Below the pieces are notes generated by a model, which was given only the letters and a program-made list of their open reading frames with translations, had not been told where the DNA came from and ran no database searches. Positions 27,665 through 36,241 of a stretch of DNA of 64,000 nt are shown one piece after another. Made by a program: the position numbers and the translations under genes. Origin of the DNA: Sphingobium lignivorans (GTDB lineage: Bacteria; Pseudomonadota; Alphaproteobacteria; Sphingomonadales; Sphingomonadaceae); NCBI RefSeq assembly GCF_014203955.1, contig NZ_JACHKA010000001.1:744001-808000 (forward strand), in the 5' to 3' direction. Each line of letters starts with the position of its first letter. Position 1 is the first letter of the stretch.

Positions 27665-29815
27665 ATGACTGCCACCTTGCTGCCCGCCAGAACCGAATCA
27701 CCCAGGGGCGCGGAGGCAGTTGCCCTCTTCATGCGACCGAGATCCATCGCGGTGATCGGCGTCTCCGCCAAGCCAAAGACGGCGGGCCGCACCGTGCTCG
27801 CCAATCTCCAGCTCAACGGATATGCAGGCGACGTCCATGTCGTGGGCCGCGCCGAGGGCGAGATCGACGGCTATCCCGTCACGCAGAGCGTGGACGAGCT
27901 TCCCGAAGGCATTGACCTGGCGGTCTTCACCTTGCCCGCGGCGGGGGTGAAGGATGCGCTGGAGGCCTGTGCGCGGCGTGGGGTGCGGGCGGTCACGGTC
28001 TTCTCCTCGGGCTTCGCCGAAGCGGGCAATCGCGCCGGGCAGGATGAGCTGGTGAAGATTGCGCAGGAGGGCGGCGTTGCCCTGCTCGGGCCGAACTGCC
28101 TTGGCTACACCAATCTCGTGCAGGGTCTCCCGATCGGCTTTGCAAATGCCCGCAAGGTCGCGCGGCTTGAAAAGGACAATCCCAATCCGGCCGTCGCGAT
28201 GGTGTCCCAGAGCGGTGGCCTGATGGCTTATGCCAGCACCAACCTTGCCGCGCGGCACTTGCCGGTCGCCTATACCGTCTCCACCGGGAACGAGGCCGGC
28301 ATCGGCATCCCCGACTTCATCGATTTCTTCGCGCAGGACGAAGCAACCGCCGTCATCGCGCTCTACCTTGAGGAAGTGCGCGATCCGCAGGCCTTTCTCG
28401 CGGCGGCGCGGCGCGCGCGGGCCGCGGGCAAGTCGCTCGTCGCGATCCATCCCGGCCGGGGCGAGAAGGGCAAGGCAGCGATCCAGTCGCACACCGGCGC
28501 CCTCGCCGGCGACTATGCGACGATGCAGCTTCATCTCGAACGGGCAGGCGTCGTGCTGGTCGAGACGCTGGAGGAATGGGTCGACGTCATCGAACTGCTC
28601 GCCCGCTATCCCGTCCCGCCCACCAAGGGGCCGGGCGTGCTGACCTTCTCCGGCGGCTTCTGCGCCATCGCGCATGATTATTTCGAGAAGCTGGACATGG
28701 AAATGCCGGCGCTCTCGGAAGAGACGCGCGCGTCGCTGGCGCCGCAATTGCCTGTCTTCATCCCGCCCCGGAATCCGCTCGATCTCGGCACGCAGGCGAT
28801 CTTCCAGCCCGAGCTGATGCCGATGGGGACCAATGCCCTCATGGCGGACAGCGAGGTCGGCAGCGTGCTGATCGCCATCAACAGTGGCACGGCCGCCTCG
28901 CAGCGTGGCTATGGCCATTATTTCGTCGATGCCATCAAGGGGAAGGCGCGCCCTGCCATCCTCGCATTTCCCGCGCCCGAACTGGACCCCGGCTTCGAGG
29001 CATCAATCCGCGAGAACCAGCTCATCCTCAGCCGGTCGATCGAGCGATCCATGACTGCGCTCGCACGCGTGACGCATCATGGGCGGTCGCTCGAACGTGC
29101 CGCGCGCTCGGTAAGCCATGCGCCGTTCGCCGATCTTCCCGCGCTGGGCGCCGGCCCGCAGCCCGAGTGGCTGGGCAAGCAGTTGCTCGCGGCCATCGGG
29201 GTGCGCGTGCCGGACGGCGGGCTCGCCCGGAGTCCAGATGAGGCGGAAGCCATTGCCGAACGCGTCGGCTACCCGGTCGCCATCAAGGCGCAGGCAGGCG
29301 CCCTGGCGCACAAGACGGAAGCGGGCGGCGTGCTGCTGGGCATTCGCGATGCCGCGCAACTGCGCGCGGCATGGCAGGACCTGCAGAACAATATCGCCCG
29401 TGCCCAGCCCGGCCTCGTCCTCGACGGCGTGCTCGTCGAGCGGATGGCGCCCAAGGGCCTCGAACTGATGATCGGCGCGAAGCGCGATGCCAAGTGGGGG
29501 CCGGTTGTGCTCGTCGGCCTCGGCGGCATCTGGGTCGAGGCGTTGGGCGATGCCCGCTTGATTCCGGCGGACATGGCGGAAGCGGACATCCTGGCCGAGA
29601 TCATGAAGCTGCGCACCGCGAAGCTGCTCAAGGGCTTCCGGGGTTCGCCGCCGGTCGACGTCCAGGCCGTGGCGCGCACGGCATCGCTGGTCGGCCGCCT
29701 GATGACGACCGTGCCGGACATCGAGGAGATCGATCTCAATCCGGTCTTCGTTCATCCCGAGGGGGAGGGGCTGACCGCTGTCGACGCCCTTGTCATCACG
29801 AAGAAGGTGGGGTGA
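27665..29815 (+). CDS. NDP-forming acyl-CoA synthetase (FerA-like)
   Basis: A 716-residue fused acyl-CoA synthetase of the ADP-forming superfamily: N-terminal CoA-binding domain (SIAVIGVSAKPKTAGRTVLANL), succinyl-CoA-ligase-like domains with the phosphohistidine in SHTGALAGD (His276), and a C-terminal ATP-grasp domain (GYPVAIKAQAGALAHKTEAGGV; EIDLNPVFV). Feruloyl-CoA synthetase FerA of SYK-6 belongs to this superfamily, so a hydroxycinnamate or other aryl-alkanoate is a plausible substrate. First gene of a tightly spaced operon to about 33012. ATG 27665 chosen since upstream residues are not conserved in type. Confidence 0.9.
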   Translation: MTATLLPARTESPRGAEAVALFMRPRSIAVIGVSAKPKTAGRTVLANLQLNGYAGDVHVVGRAEGEIDGYPVTQSVDELPEGIDLAVFTLPAAGVKDALEACARRGVRAVTVFSSGFAEAGNRAGQDELVKIAQEGGVALLGPNCLGYTNLVQGLPIGFANARKVARLEKDNPNPAVAMVSQSGGLMAYASTNLAARHLPVAYTVSTGNEAGIGIPDFIDFFAQDEATAVIALYLEEVRDPQAFLAAARRARAAGKSLVAIHPGRGEKGKAAIQSHTGALAGDYATMQLHLERAGVVLVETLEEWVDVIELLARYPVPPTKGPGVLTFSGGFCAIAHDYFEKLDMEMPALSEETRASLAPQLPVFIPPRNPLDLGTQAIFQPELMPMGTNALMADSEVGSVLIAINSGTAASQRGYGHYFVDAIKGKARPAILAFPAPELDPGFEASIRENQLILSRSIERSMTALARVTHHGRSLERAARSVSHAPFADLPALGAGPQPEWLGKQLLAAIGVRVPDGGLARSPDEAEAIAERVGYPVAIKAQAGALAHKTEAGGVLLGIRDAAQLRAAWQDLQNNIARAQPGLVLDGVLVERMAPKGLELMIGAKRDAKWGPVVLVGLGGIWVEALGDARLIPADMAEADILAEIMKLRTAKLLKGFRGSPPVDVQAVARTASLVGRLMTTVPDIEEIDLNPVFVHPEGEGLTAVDALVITKKVG

Positions 29816-29819
29816 GGCG

Positions 29820-30626
29820 ATGAGCGACACATTCGCAACCTATGCGCTCGAAGGCGATGTCGCCCTCATCGGCATCAACCGGGCGGCCAAGCGCAACGCG
29901 GTCAGCGCGGCCGTCATGGCCGATCTGCACGAGGCCTTCGAGCGCGCGGTGTCCGAAGCGCGGGTCGGCATCCTGTTCGGCCATGGCGGCAATTTCTCGG
30001 CCGGGCTCGATCTGGCCGAGGCTGCCTCACGCATGCAGGGCGGCAGCGCGCCGAAACCCTGGGAGCGCGGGCGCTGGACGGTGCCGCTCGACCTGATCGC
30101 GCGCGGTCCGATCCCCTGGATCGCCGCGCTCGAAGGCGCCTGCATCGGCGGAGGGCTTGAGATCGCATCGGCTTGCCATGTGCGCGTGGCGGATGCGACG
30201 ACCTTCTTCGCCTTGCCGGAAGGCAAGCGCGGCATCTTCGTCGGGGGTGGGGGTGCGGTGCGCATCCAGCGGCTGATGGGCTATGCGCGCATGGCGGACA
30301 TGATGCTCACGGGGCGGGTGCTCAGCGCGGCGGAAGGCGAGCGGGCCAATCTTTGCCAATATGTCGTGCCGGCGGGTCAATCCATGGAGACGGCACGCGA
30401 GCTGGCGCTCAAGATCGCCAGCAACGCGCCCAACACCAACTGGGCGATCTGCGCCGCGCTGCCACGCATTGGCGACATGGGGCATGGCGACGGCCTGTTC
30501 TTCGAGGGGCTGATCGGCGGCGCGTCGCGCAACAGCGAGGGCGCCAGCCGGATCGCCGCCTTCATCGAGCGCGGCGAGAACAAGGTGGCCGCGCCGCCGC
30601 CCTCCTCCGCGGACGGGGAGGACTGA
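29820..30626 (+). CDS. Enoyl-CoA hydratase/isomerase family protein
   Basis: A 268-residue crotonase-fold protein. The oxyanion-hole segments are GHGGNFSAGLDL and ALEGACIGGGLEIASACHVRVAD; the region after DATTFFALPEGKRGIFVGGGGA differs from classical hydratases in carrying PEGKRG where a catalytic Glu (PE) is kept. The start ATG overlaps the region right after the synthetase stop, giving tight coupling. The probable step is addition of water to an enoyl-CoA, making the 3-hydroxyacyl-CoA used by the next protein. It differs clearly from the HCHL at 51629. Confidence 0.9.
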   Translation: MSDTFATYALEGDVALIGINRAAKRNAVSAAVMADLHEAFERAVSEARVGILFGHGGNFSAGLDLAEAASRMQGGSAPKPWERGRWTVPLDLIARGPIPWIAALEGACIGGGLEIASACHVRVADATTFFALPEGKRGIFVGGGGAVRIQRLMGYARMADMMLTGRVLSAAEGERANLCQYVVPAGQSMETARELALKIASNAPNTNWAICAALPRIGDMGHGDGLFFEGLIGGASRNSEGASRIAAFIERGENKVAAPPPSSADGED

Positions 30627-30629
30627 CCG

Positions 30630-31802
30630 GTGGCGCTCAGTGACATGGCGATCGTCGGCTATGCCGAGACCAAGATCGTGTTGCGCAGTGAGGTCGATGT
30701 CTGGGAGCTGGGTGCGGAAATCCTGGACTCGCTGCTGGAACGCACCGGTTTCGAGAAAGGGGAGATCAATGGATTGATCCTGTCCTCATCCTCGACCGGC
30801 GCGGGCAATATCTTCTGGTCGCAGACCACGGCCGACCAGCTCGCGGTCGAACTGGACTTCTGCCAGACGGTCGACATCGGCGGGAGCTCGCCGGTGGGTA
30901 CGGTCGCGCGGGCCGCCGCCGCGATCGATGCGGGCCTTTGCGATACGGTGCTGTGCCTTTTTGCGGACACCGCCGTGGCGGAGAATAATGGCCGGCCGCG
31001 TTCCTATGGCGCGGAATGGACCACGCCTTATGGCTATCTCGGCGCGCCGGCCGCTTTCGGCATGCTGAGCCGCTACTATGATGATCGCTTCGGCCTCGAT
31101 GCGCGCGCGCTGGGCAAGCTCGCGGTCGCGCAGCGTGCGCACGCGGTCCTCAACGAGAATGCCTGCGAGAAGCTGCGCAAGCCGATCACGGTCGACGATT
31201 ATGTGCACTCGCGGATGATCAACGATCCGATCCGCCTGCTGGACTGCGTGATGCCCTGCGACGGGGCGAGCGGCATTCTCATCACGCGCCGCAAGACTGC
31301 CGAGCAGCGGGGCCTGACGCGCTGCGCCGTGCCGGTGGGCTATGGCGAGCGCACCAATGTCGGCGCGGCAAGCGCAATCGTCGATCCGACGCTGACCGGC
31401 CATCGCGAAGCCAGCGAGCGTGCGTTCGCACAGGCCGGATTGCGCCCGGCGCAGATCGGCTCCTTCCATCCCTATGACGACTTCATCATCGCCATCATGA
31501 TGCAGCTCGAGATGCTCGGCTTCTGCGCGCACGGGCAGGGCGCAGCCTTCATCCGGGAAACGGACTTCAGCTTCTCGGGCGATCTTCCGCTGAATACGGG
31601 TGGCGGGCAGATCTCCGCCGGCCAGTGCGGGCTCGCGGGTGGGGGCACCAATCTGGTCGAGGCTGTGCGGCAGCTTTTCGGGGAAGGTGGCAGCCGGCAG
31701 GTCAGTGATACGGCTCATGCGCTGGTCACCGGGATCGGCGGCATTCCTTACGGCCGAAACTGGAACAGCAGCACCGTGCTGATCCTCTCTTCCAATGCAT
31801 GA
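30630..31802 (+). CDS. Thiolase-fold protein, Ltp2-like (probable aldolase)
   Basis: A 390-residue SCP2-thiolase-type protein with GTG start at 30630. At the place of the thiolase nucleophile the sequence reads DIGGSSPVGTVARAAAAI, so the catalytic Cys appears replaced by Ser. Lipid-transfer protein Ltp2 of steroid degradation also lacks thiolase chemistry and, with a DUF35 partner, performs retro-aldol cleavage of a beta-hydroxyacyl-CoA. The DUF35 gene lies immediately downstream here, which supports an aldolase role. The C-terminal half keeps the thiolase-like HPYDDFIIAIMMQLEMLGFC and LPLNTGGGQISAGQCGLAGG segments. Confidence 0.85.
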   Translation: MALSDMAIVGYAETKIVLRSEVDVWELGAEILDSLLERTGFEKGEINGLILSSSSTGAGNIFWSQTTADQLAVELDFCQTVDIGGSSPVGTVARAAAAIDAGLCDTVLCLFADTAVAENNGRPRSYGAEWTTPYGYLGAPAAFGMLSRYYDDRFGLDARALGKLAVAQRAHAVLNENACEKLRKPITVDDYVHSRMINDPIRLLDCVMPCDGASGILITRRKTAEQRGLTRCAVPVGYGERTNVGAASAIVDPTLTGHREASERAFAQAGLRPAQIGSFHPYDDFIIAIMMQLEMLGFCAHGQGAAFIRETDFSFSGDLPLNTGGGQISAGQCGLAGGGTNLVEAVRQLFGEGGSRQVSDTAHALVTGIGGIPYGRNWNSSTVLILSSNA

Positions 31803-31810
31803 GGCGAGGC

Positions 31811-32239
31811 ATGACCGACATCAATGACCTGCTCTCGATCGATCGGCCGCTGCCCCCCGAGCGGAGCTTTTCACGCCCCTTCTGGGAAGCCAGCCGGGAA
31901 AAGCGGCTGCTCGTCCAGTATGACAAGGTCGCCGGCGCCTATCAGTTCTATCCGCGCCCGACGAGCATCTACACGGGCCGGCGGGACAATCTGGAGTGGC
32001 GGGAAGTGTCCGGGCGCGGCGTGCTCTTCAGCCACACGATCGTGCGGCGTGCCCGCCCGCCCTTCCGCGATCATGAGCCCTATGTGCTGGCCATGGTGAC
32101 GCTGGACGAGGGCGTGAACGTGATGAGCAACATCATCCATTGTGCCGAAGAGGATCTCAGGCCCGGCCTTCGCGTGAAGCCCTACTGGCATCCGCTGCCG
32201 GACGGTCGGCACCTGCTCCTGTTCCAGCCCGACACATGA
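31811..32239 (+). CDS. DUF35 OB-fold protein with degenerate zinc ribbon
   Basis: A 142-residue DUF35 protein and the expected partner of the Ltp2-like protein. The usual order is an N-terminal helix (FWEASREKRLLVQ), a rubredoxin-like zinc ribbon, then an OB-fold (WREVSGRGVLFSHTIVRR; YVLAMVTLDEGVNVMSNI). In the ribbon region (YDKVAGAYQFYPRPTSIYTG) all four zinc cysteines are missing, so no zinc site is possible there. The OB-fold is normally the part that opens the acyl-CoA channel of the partner. Start at ATG 31811 after GAGGCGAGG. Confidence 0.85.
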   Translation: MTDINDLLSIDRPLPPERSFSRPFWEASREKRLLVQYDKVAGAYQFYPRPTSIYTGRRDNLEWREVSGRGVLFSHTIVRRARPPFRDHEPYVLAMVTLDEGVNVMSNIIHCAEEDLRPGLRVKPYWHPLPDGRHLLLFQPDT

Positions 32240-33012
32240 TCGCGGACATTCCCTATCGGCACCTCGCGGGCTGGCAGGGAATGCTGGATATCCATCTGCC
32301 CGCTGGCGATGGTCCGCATCCGGCGCTGCTCTACCTCCATGGCGGCGGCTGGCGCATGGGCGACAAGACGGCCGTCGCCGCGCACGCGCCTTTCTGGTCC
32401 GCCATGGGCCTGGCCGTCGTCTCGGCCAGCTATCGACTTGCGGATGAAGCGCCAGCACCCGCCGCGTTCGAGGATGCGGCTGCTGCGCTGGACTGGCTGG
32501 GCGACGAGGGCGCTGCCTATGGGATCGATACAACCCGCTTGCTGATCGGCGGTCATTCGGCGGGCGCCACGCTTGCCCTGGCGGTCGCCTACACGCATGC
32601 GCGGCAACCCCGCGCGGCGCTGGCCTGGAGCGCCCATGCCGATCTCGCCGCTTATCATGACGAGCGCAAGCGCGCCGGCGAGCCGGTGGCATGGCTGGCG
32701 GCTTCGGCGGACCCGAATGGCCTTGCGCGGGCGCTGTCTCCCCAGGCCCTCGCGCGGCCGGGACTGCCGTCCACGCTGCTGGTCCATAGCGATCGCGATC
32801 CGCGCGTCCCTTATGCCGCGGCTGCGCGGTTGGCGGCAAGCCTCTCGGGACATGGCGTCTGCGCGGAACTCGTGACGATGCGCAGCGATCATCATTTGCC
32901 CAAGGATCATCCGCCGGACGAGATCGCCCGCGCTCATGCCCGCACCCGGGCGTTTCTCCACAGGGTCGGGTTGATCGGCGAAGCGGTTCCTCATCCGGCG
33001 GAAGCTGGTTAG
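32236..33012 (+). CDS. Alpha/beta hydrolase (esterase/lipase family)
   Basis: A 258-residue hydrolase of the hormone-sensitive-lipase/BD-FAE type: oxyanion motif YLHGGGWRMGD, nucleophile elbow GGHSAGAT, acid in HSDRDPRVPY and His in RSDHHLPKDHPPDE. There is no signal peptide, so it acts in the cytoplasm, either on an ester or on a CoA thioester from the same pathway. It overlaps the DUF35 gene by 4 nt (ATGA) and ends the CoA-thioester operon just before the palindrome at 33012. Confidence 0.88.
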   Translation: MIADIPYRHLAGWQGMLDIHLPAGDGPHPALLYLHGGGWRMGDKTAVAAHAPFWSAMGLAVVSASYRLADEAPAPAAFEDAAAALDWLGDEGAAYGIDTTRLLIGGHSAGATLALAVAYTHARQPRAALAWSAHADLAAYHDERKRAGEPVAWLAASADPNGLARALSPQALARPGLPSTLLVHSDRDPRVPYAAAARLAASLSGHGVCAELVTMRSDHHLPKDHPPDEIARAHARTRAFLHRVGLIGEAVPHPAEAG

Positions 33013-33026
33013 TTGTCTATGACAAC
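33012..33026 (+). promoter_or_regulatory. Palindrome GTTGTC-TAT-GACAAC (MarR-type box 1)
   Basis: A perfect 6-bp inverted repeat with a 3-nt spacer, 90 nt upstream of the MFS transporter that opens the ring-cleavage operon. It is the exact reverse complement of the site at 42893-42907 next to a MarR gene. A TTGACA hexamer (33034-33039) follows, suggesting overlap with a promoter. Confidence 0.55.
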
Positions 33027-33116
33027 GAATATGTTGACACCCCCGGCAGCCGCATGGGATGCGTTGCCCTCAAAAGATAAACCAAAAGATTCGCGGACTC
33101 CATGGAGAGGATGACG

Positions 33117-34421
33117 ATGGCAACCAATCTCGCGCCGGACGGCAAGCTTGCCACCGGCATTCACTATCCCGGCTGGTGGGTCGTCGCGGCGGGCTTCGTC
33201 ATTTTCTTCCTGTCGTTCGGCGGGCCCACTTACTCGCTGTCGCTCCTCTATAACGAGGTCGTGGCGGAGTTCGGATGGACCCGTGCGCAGGCGACCGGCA
33301 TCTATGCCTGGAAAGGGGTGACCGGCGCTGTCGTCGCCATCTTTCTGATCGGGCCCGCAGTGCAACGCTTCGGCCTGAAGCCGGTGTTCCTGACCGTGCT
33401 CGTTATCCAGGCGCTGGGGTTCTTCACCTTTCTCAACGTGACCTCCATCACCACCTATTTTCTGGCCGGTTTTCTGATCGGTCTGGGCCAGGGAGCCGTG
33501 CTGCTCTGCATCAAGCTGATGGTGGCACGCTGGTTCATGCGCAATGTCGGCTTTGCGAGCGCCATGGCGTTGATCGGCGGCAGCGCGGGCGGCGTCGTCT
33601 TCCCCATCGTGATCGCCTCCCTACTGCCGGACCTGGGCTGGCGCACGACCTATGCCCTGATCGGCGTCGCCATCCTCGCGATCTCGGTGCCTCTCGTCAT
33701 GTTCGTCAAGCAGAACCCGAGCGAGGAGGACCTGCTCCCTGAAAGCCTTTCTTCCAAGGGCGTTCCGCCCAGTCCCGCGCTGACCGCAGCGACGCGCGCG
33801 GCGGACATTCCGGTGACCTATGGCGAGCTGATCCGCAAGCCGATGTTCTGGGGCATCACCATCGGCGTGTTCATCATCGCCGGCGTGGACCAGGGACTGT
33901 TCCAGAATATGCAGCTCTACTTCGTGCAGGAGGTGGGCCTCAGCCGGGAGACCGCCGCCTGGCTGCTCTCGCTGACGTCGCTTATCGGCCTCTTCTCGAA
34001 ATTCGTGGCCGGCAAGTTCTTCGATGTCTTCTCGGTCAAGGGCATCTCGGCCTGGTATCTGCTCATTGCCGTGATGGTCCTGCTGGCATTTCCGGTGTCC
34101 AGCCTCTCCACCGCCATCATCTTCACCTGTGCGCTGGGGCTCGCCCATGGCGGCCTCGTGTGCGAGGGGCCAGTGCTGGCCAAGCATGTGTTCGGCCCGC
34201 GCAACATGGACAAGGTACTGCCCATCGTGACGGGGTGCTTTGCGCTCGGTTCCTCGGTGGGGCCGGTCACGCTGGCCTATATCTACGACACGACCGGCCA
34301 TTACAGCTGGGGCTTCGGGCTGTTCTCCGCGCTGGCGGTATTCGCGGCCTTTCTGCTGACGTTCGTCCGCCCGCTCTACCGGGACAGGCTGCGCACCGCG
34401 ACCGCTAAAATCCCGGACTGA
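33117..34421 (+). CDS. MFS transporter (aromatic/organic acid type)
   Basis: A 434-residue, 12-helix transporter paralogous to the one at 18081, beginning after GGAGAGG with alternative ATGs at 33102 and 33111. Signature segments: IHYPGWWVVAAGFVIFFLSFGGPTYS, GPAVQRFGLKPVF, RWFMRNVGFASAMALIGGSAGG. In sphingomonads, MFS proteins of this kind import lignin-derived dimers or aromatic acids. As first gene of the ring-cleavage operon it likely carries that operon's substrate into the cell. Confidence 0.88.
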   Translation: MATNLAPDGKLATGIHYPGWWVVAAGFVIFFLSFGGPTYSLSLLYNEVVAEFGWTRAQATGIYAWKGVTGAVVAIFLIGPAVQRFGLKPVFLTVLVIQALGFFTFLNVTSITTYFLAGFLIGLGQGAVLLCIKLMVARWFMRNVGFASAMALIGGSAGGVVFPIVIASLLPDLGWRTTYALIGVAILAISVPLVMFVKQNPSEEDLLPESLSSKGVPPSPALTAATRAADIPVTYGELIRKPMFWGITIGVFIIAGVDQGLFQNMQLYFVQEVGLSRETAAWLLSLTSLIGLFSKFVAGKFFDVFSVKGISAWYLLIAVMVLLAFPVSSLSTAIIFTCALGLAHGGLVCEGPVLAKHVFGPRNMDKVLPIVTGCFALGSSVGPVTLAYIYDTTGHYSWGFGLFSALAVFAAFLLTFVRPLYRDRLRTATAKIPD

Positions 34422-34457
34422 GGAAGCGCGGTCGGGACAATTGCGTGATCGAACAAC

Positions 34458-34503
34458 GTTGCATATGACATTTATATTGTTTACTCAGTCTACAATATAA
34501 ATG
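34458..34503 (+). promoter_or_regulatory. Inverted repeat and degenerate MarR-type box before dioxygenase
   Basis: GTTGCATATGACATT (34458-34472) is an 11/15 match to the GTTGTC-N3-GACAAC palindrome. It overlaps a perfect 12-bp inverted repeat, CATTTATATTGT (34469-34480) and its complement (34492-34503), with an 11-nt spacer. The repeat is AT-only except its ends, so it is more likely an operator or promoter structure than a terminator. The dioxygenase start codon is 29 nt downstream. Confidence 0.4.
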
Positions 34504-34532
34504 CGGTGCCGAAGAGGAGGCTGGGAGAGGAT

Positions 34533-35543
34533 ATGGCGGAAATCGTGCTGGGTATGTGGACGTCGCACGGGCCGACCCTGTCCACCACGCCGGAGCAATG
34601 GACGCTCCGGGTTTCCGCGGATCTGAAGCGGAAGCACCCGTTCCGTGGCGAGGAATACAGCTTCGAGGAACTGGTCTCGCTGCGCAGCGAAGAGAAGCTG
34701 GCGGAGGCCTGCTCCCTTCCCGAGCGCGAGCGACGCGCGGCCGGGTGCCAGAGCGCGATCGCCGACATGGCCGACCGTTTTTCCGCCGCGAAGATCGACG
34801 TCGCGGTTATCATGGGCAACGACCAGCGCGAGCTGTTCCTCGAGGATGTTACCCCGGCCATCACTGTCTATCTCGGCGAGACGATCTGGGACCAGCCGGC
34901 CACGCCCCAGCAGGCCGCGCGGATGCCGCCGGGCATTCACGAGGCGGAATGGGGGCATAGCCCGCCCGAGCGGCGGGAATATCCCTGCCAGCCCGATCTC
35001 GGCATGCATGTGTGCAAATCCCTGGTGCCCCAGGGCTTCGATCTCGCCGTCTCCAAGAAGCTGCCCGAGCCGGCCGGGCACTGGTCGAGTGGCGCGCCGC
35101 ATTCGCTCGGCTTCATCTACCGCCAGATCATGCGGGACCAGGTGGTGCCCAACCTGCCGATCATCATCAACACCTTCTTCCCGCCGAACCAGCCGACCGC
35201 CCGGCGCTGCTTCGAGCTTGGGCGCGCGGTGGGCAAGGCGATCCGGAGTTGGAAAGAGGACCTGCGTGTCGGGGTGTTCGGCTCGGGCGGGATGAGCCAC
35301 TTCGTCATCGACGAGGATTTCGACCGCATGTTCTTCGAGGCGCTGCGCACGCGCGACGCGGAGACGCTCTGCGCCATCGAGGACAAGCATCTGCAGTCCG
35401 GCACGTCTGAACTCAAGACCTGGATCGCGGCCGCCGGCGCGCTGTTCGACACGGACCTGAAGGGCGACGTGGTGGGCTATGAGCCCTGCTACCGCTCCGA
35501 AGCCGGGACCGGCACCGCCAACGGCTTCGTCGCCTGGCAATAA
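34533..35543 (+). CDS. LigB-fold (class III) extradiol ring-cleavage dioxygenase
   Basis: A 336-residue member of the LigB/DODA superfamily. It has the first iron ligand in WTSHGP (His12), the catalytic GGMSHFVIDEDFDR motif, and the NTFFPPNQPTARRCFELGRAVG region. The position of the second LigB ligand (His61 in NDH) reads NDQRE here, with Gln98. The ring-cleavage role fits the downstream aldolase and LigJ homologues, which act on the product of protocatechuate or gallate-type 4,5-cleavage. It may act on 3-O-methylgallate, gallate or a related acid. GGGAGAGG precedes the ATG. Confidence 0.85.
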   Translation: MAEIVLGMWTSHGPTLSTTPEQWTLRVSADLKRKHPFRGEEYSFEELVSLRSEEKLAEACSLPERERRAAGCQSAIADMADRFSAAKIDVAVIMGNDQRELFLEDVTPAITVYLGETIWDQPATPQQAARMPPGIHEAEWGHSPPERREYPCQPDLGMHVCKSLVPQGFDLAVSKKLPEPAGHWSSGAPHSLGFIYRQIMRDQVVPNLPIIINTFFPPNQPTARRCFELGRAVGKAIRSWKEDLRVGVFGSGGMSHFVIDEDFDRMFFEALRTRDAETLCAIEDKHLQSGTSELKTWIAAAGALFDTDLKGDVVGYEPCYRSEAGTGTANGFVAWQ

Positions 35544-35566
35544 GCCCACGCGTTTTCAAAGGACGG

Positions 35567-36241
35567 ATGATGACTGCACCAGACCCCCATGTCGCGCGCC
35601 TGCGCAAGCTGGATGCCTGCGCGGTGTCGGACACGCTGGACAAGCTGGGGCTTGCCGGTTGCGTGACCGGCCTGCGCTCGGCCTCGCCGGGCAGGCGGAT
35701 CGCGGGGCGAGTGCATACGGTGAAGCTCAAGGCTGGCAACGCGCCTGCCGATCGCCCGCCGGTGCATCTGGGCGCGGCGGCGATCGATGCGAGCGGGCCG
35801 GACGATGTGATCGTGGTCGAGCAGCGCACGGGCATCGATGCGGGCTGCTGGGGCGGCATTCTGTCGCGCGGGGCGCAGCACAAGGGCGTCGCTGGCGTGA
35901 TCTGCGAGGGACTGGCGCGGGATGTCGACGAGGCGCGCGAGATCGGCTTCCCGGTGTTCTGCCGGGGCTACACCGCCCGCACCGCGCGCAACCGGGTATA
36001 CGAGGATGCGACCGATGTACCCGTGACGGTGGGGGATTTCACGGTCGAGCCCGGCTTCTACGTCATCTGCGATTCCAGCGCGGCCGTGTTCATCGCGCCG
36101 GCTGACATCGCCCGCGTGCTCGATGCCGCCGAGGATATCGTGCGCCGCGAAGGCGAGATGACGCGCAGGCTGGCCACCGGTGAGAGTGCCAGCGCCGTGC
36201 TCGGTGCGAATTACGAATATATGCTCAAGGGCGATGATTGA
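35567..36241 (+). CDS. RraA/HMG-aldolase family protein, copy 1
   Basis: A 224-residue RraA-fold protein. Such proteins include LigK/GalC, the 4-carboxy-4-hydroxy-2-oxoadipate (CHA) aldolase that releases pyruvate and oxaloacetate. The active-site RD pair is in VICEGLARDVDEA, and the loop GCWGGILSRGAQHKG corresponds to the G-x-x-L-x-x-x-A substrate-phosphate-like loop. It shares only part of its sequence with the next gene, so the two may form a hetero-oligomer or have different substrates. A TGATG overlap couples it to copy 2. Confidence 0.85.
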   Translation: MMTAPDPHVARLRKLDACAVSDTLDKLGLAGCVTGLRSASPGRRIAGRVHTVKLKAGNAPADRPPVHLGAAAIDASGPDDVIVVEQRTGIDAGCWGGILSRGAQHKGVAGVICEGLARDVDEAREIGFPVFCRGYTARTARNRVYEDATDVPVTVGDFTVEPGFYVICDSSAAVFIAPADIARVLDAAEDIVRREGEMTRRLATGESASAVLGANYEYMLKGDD

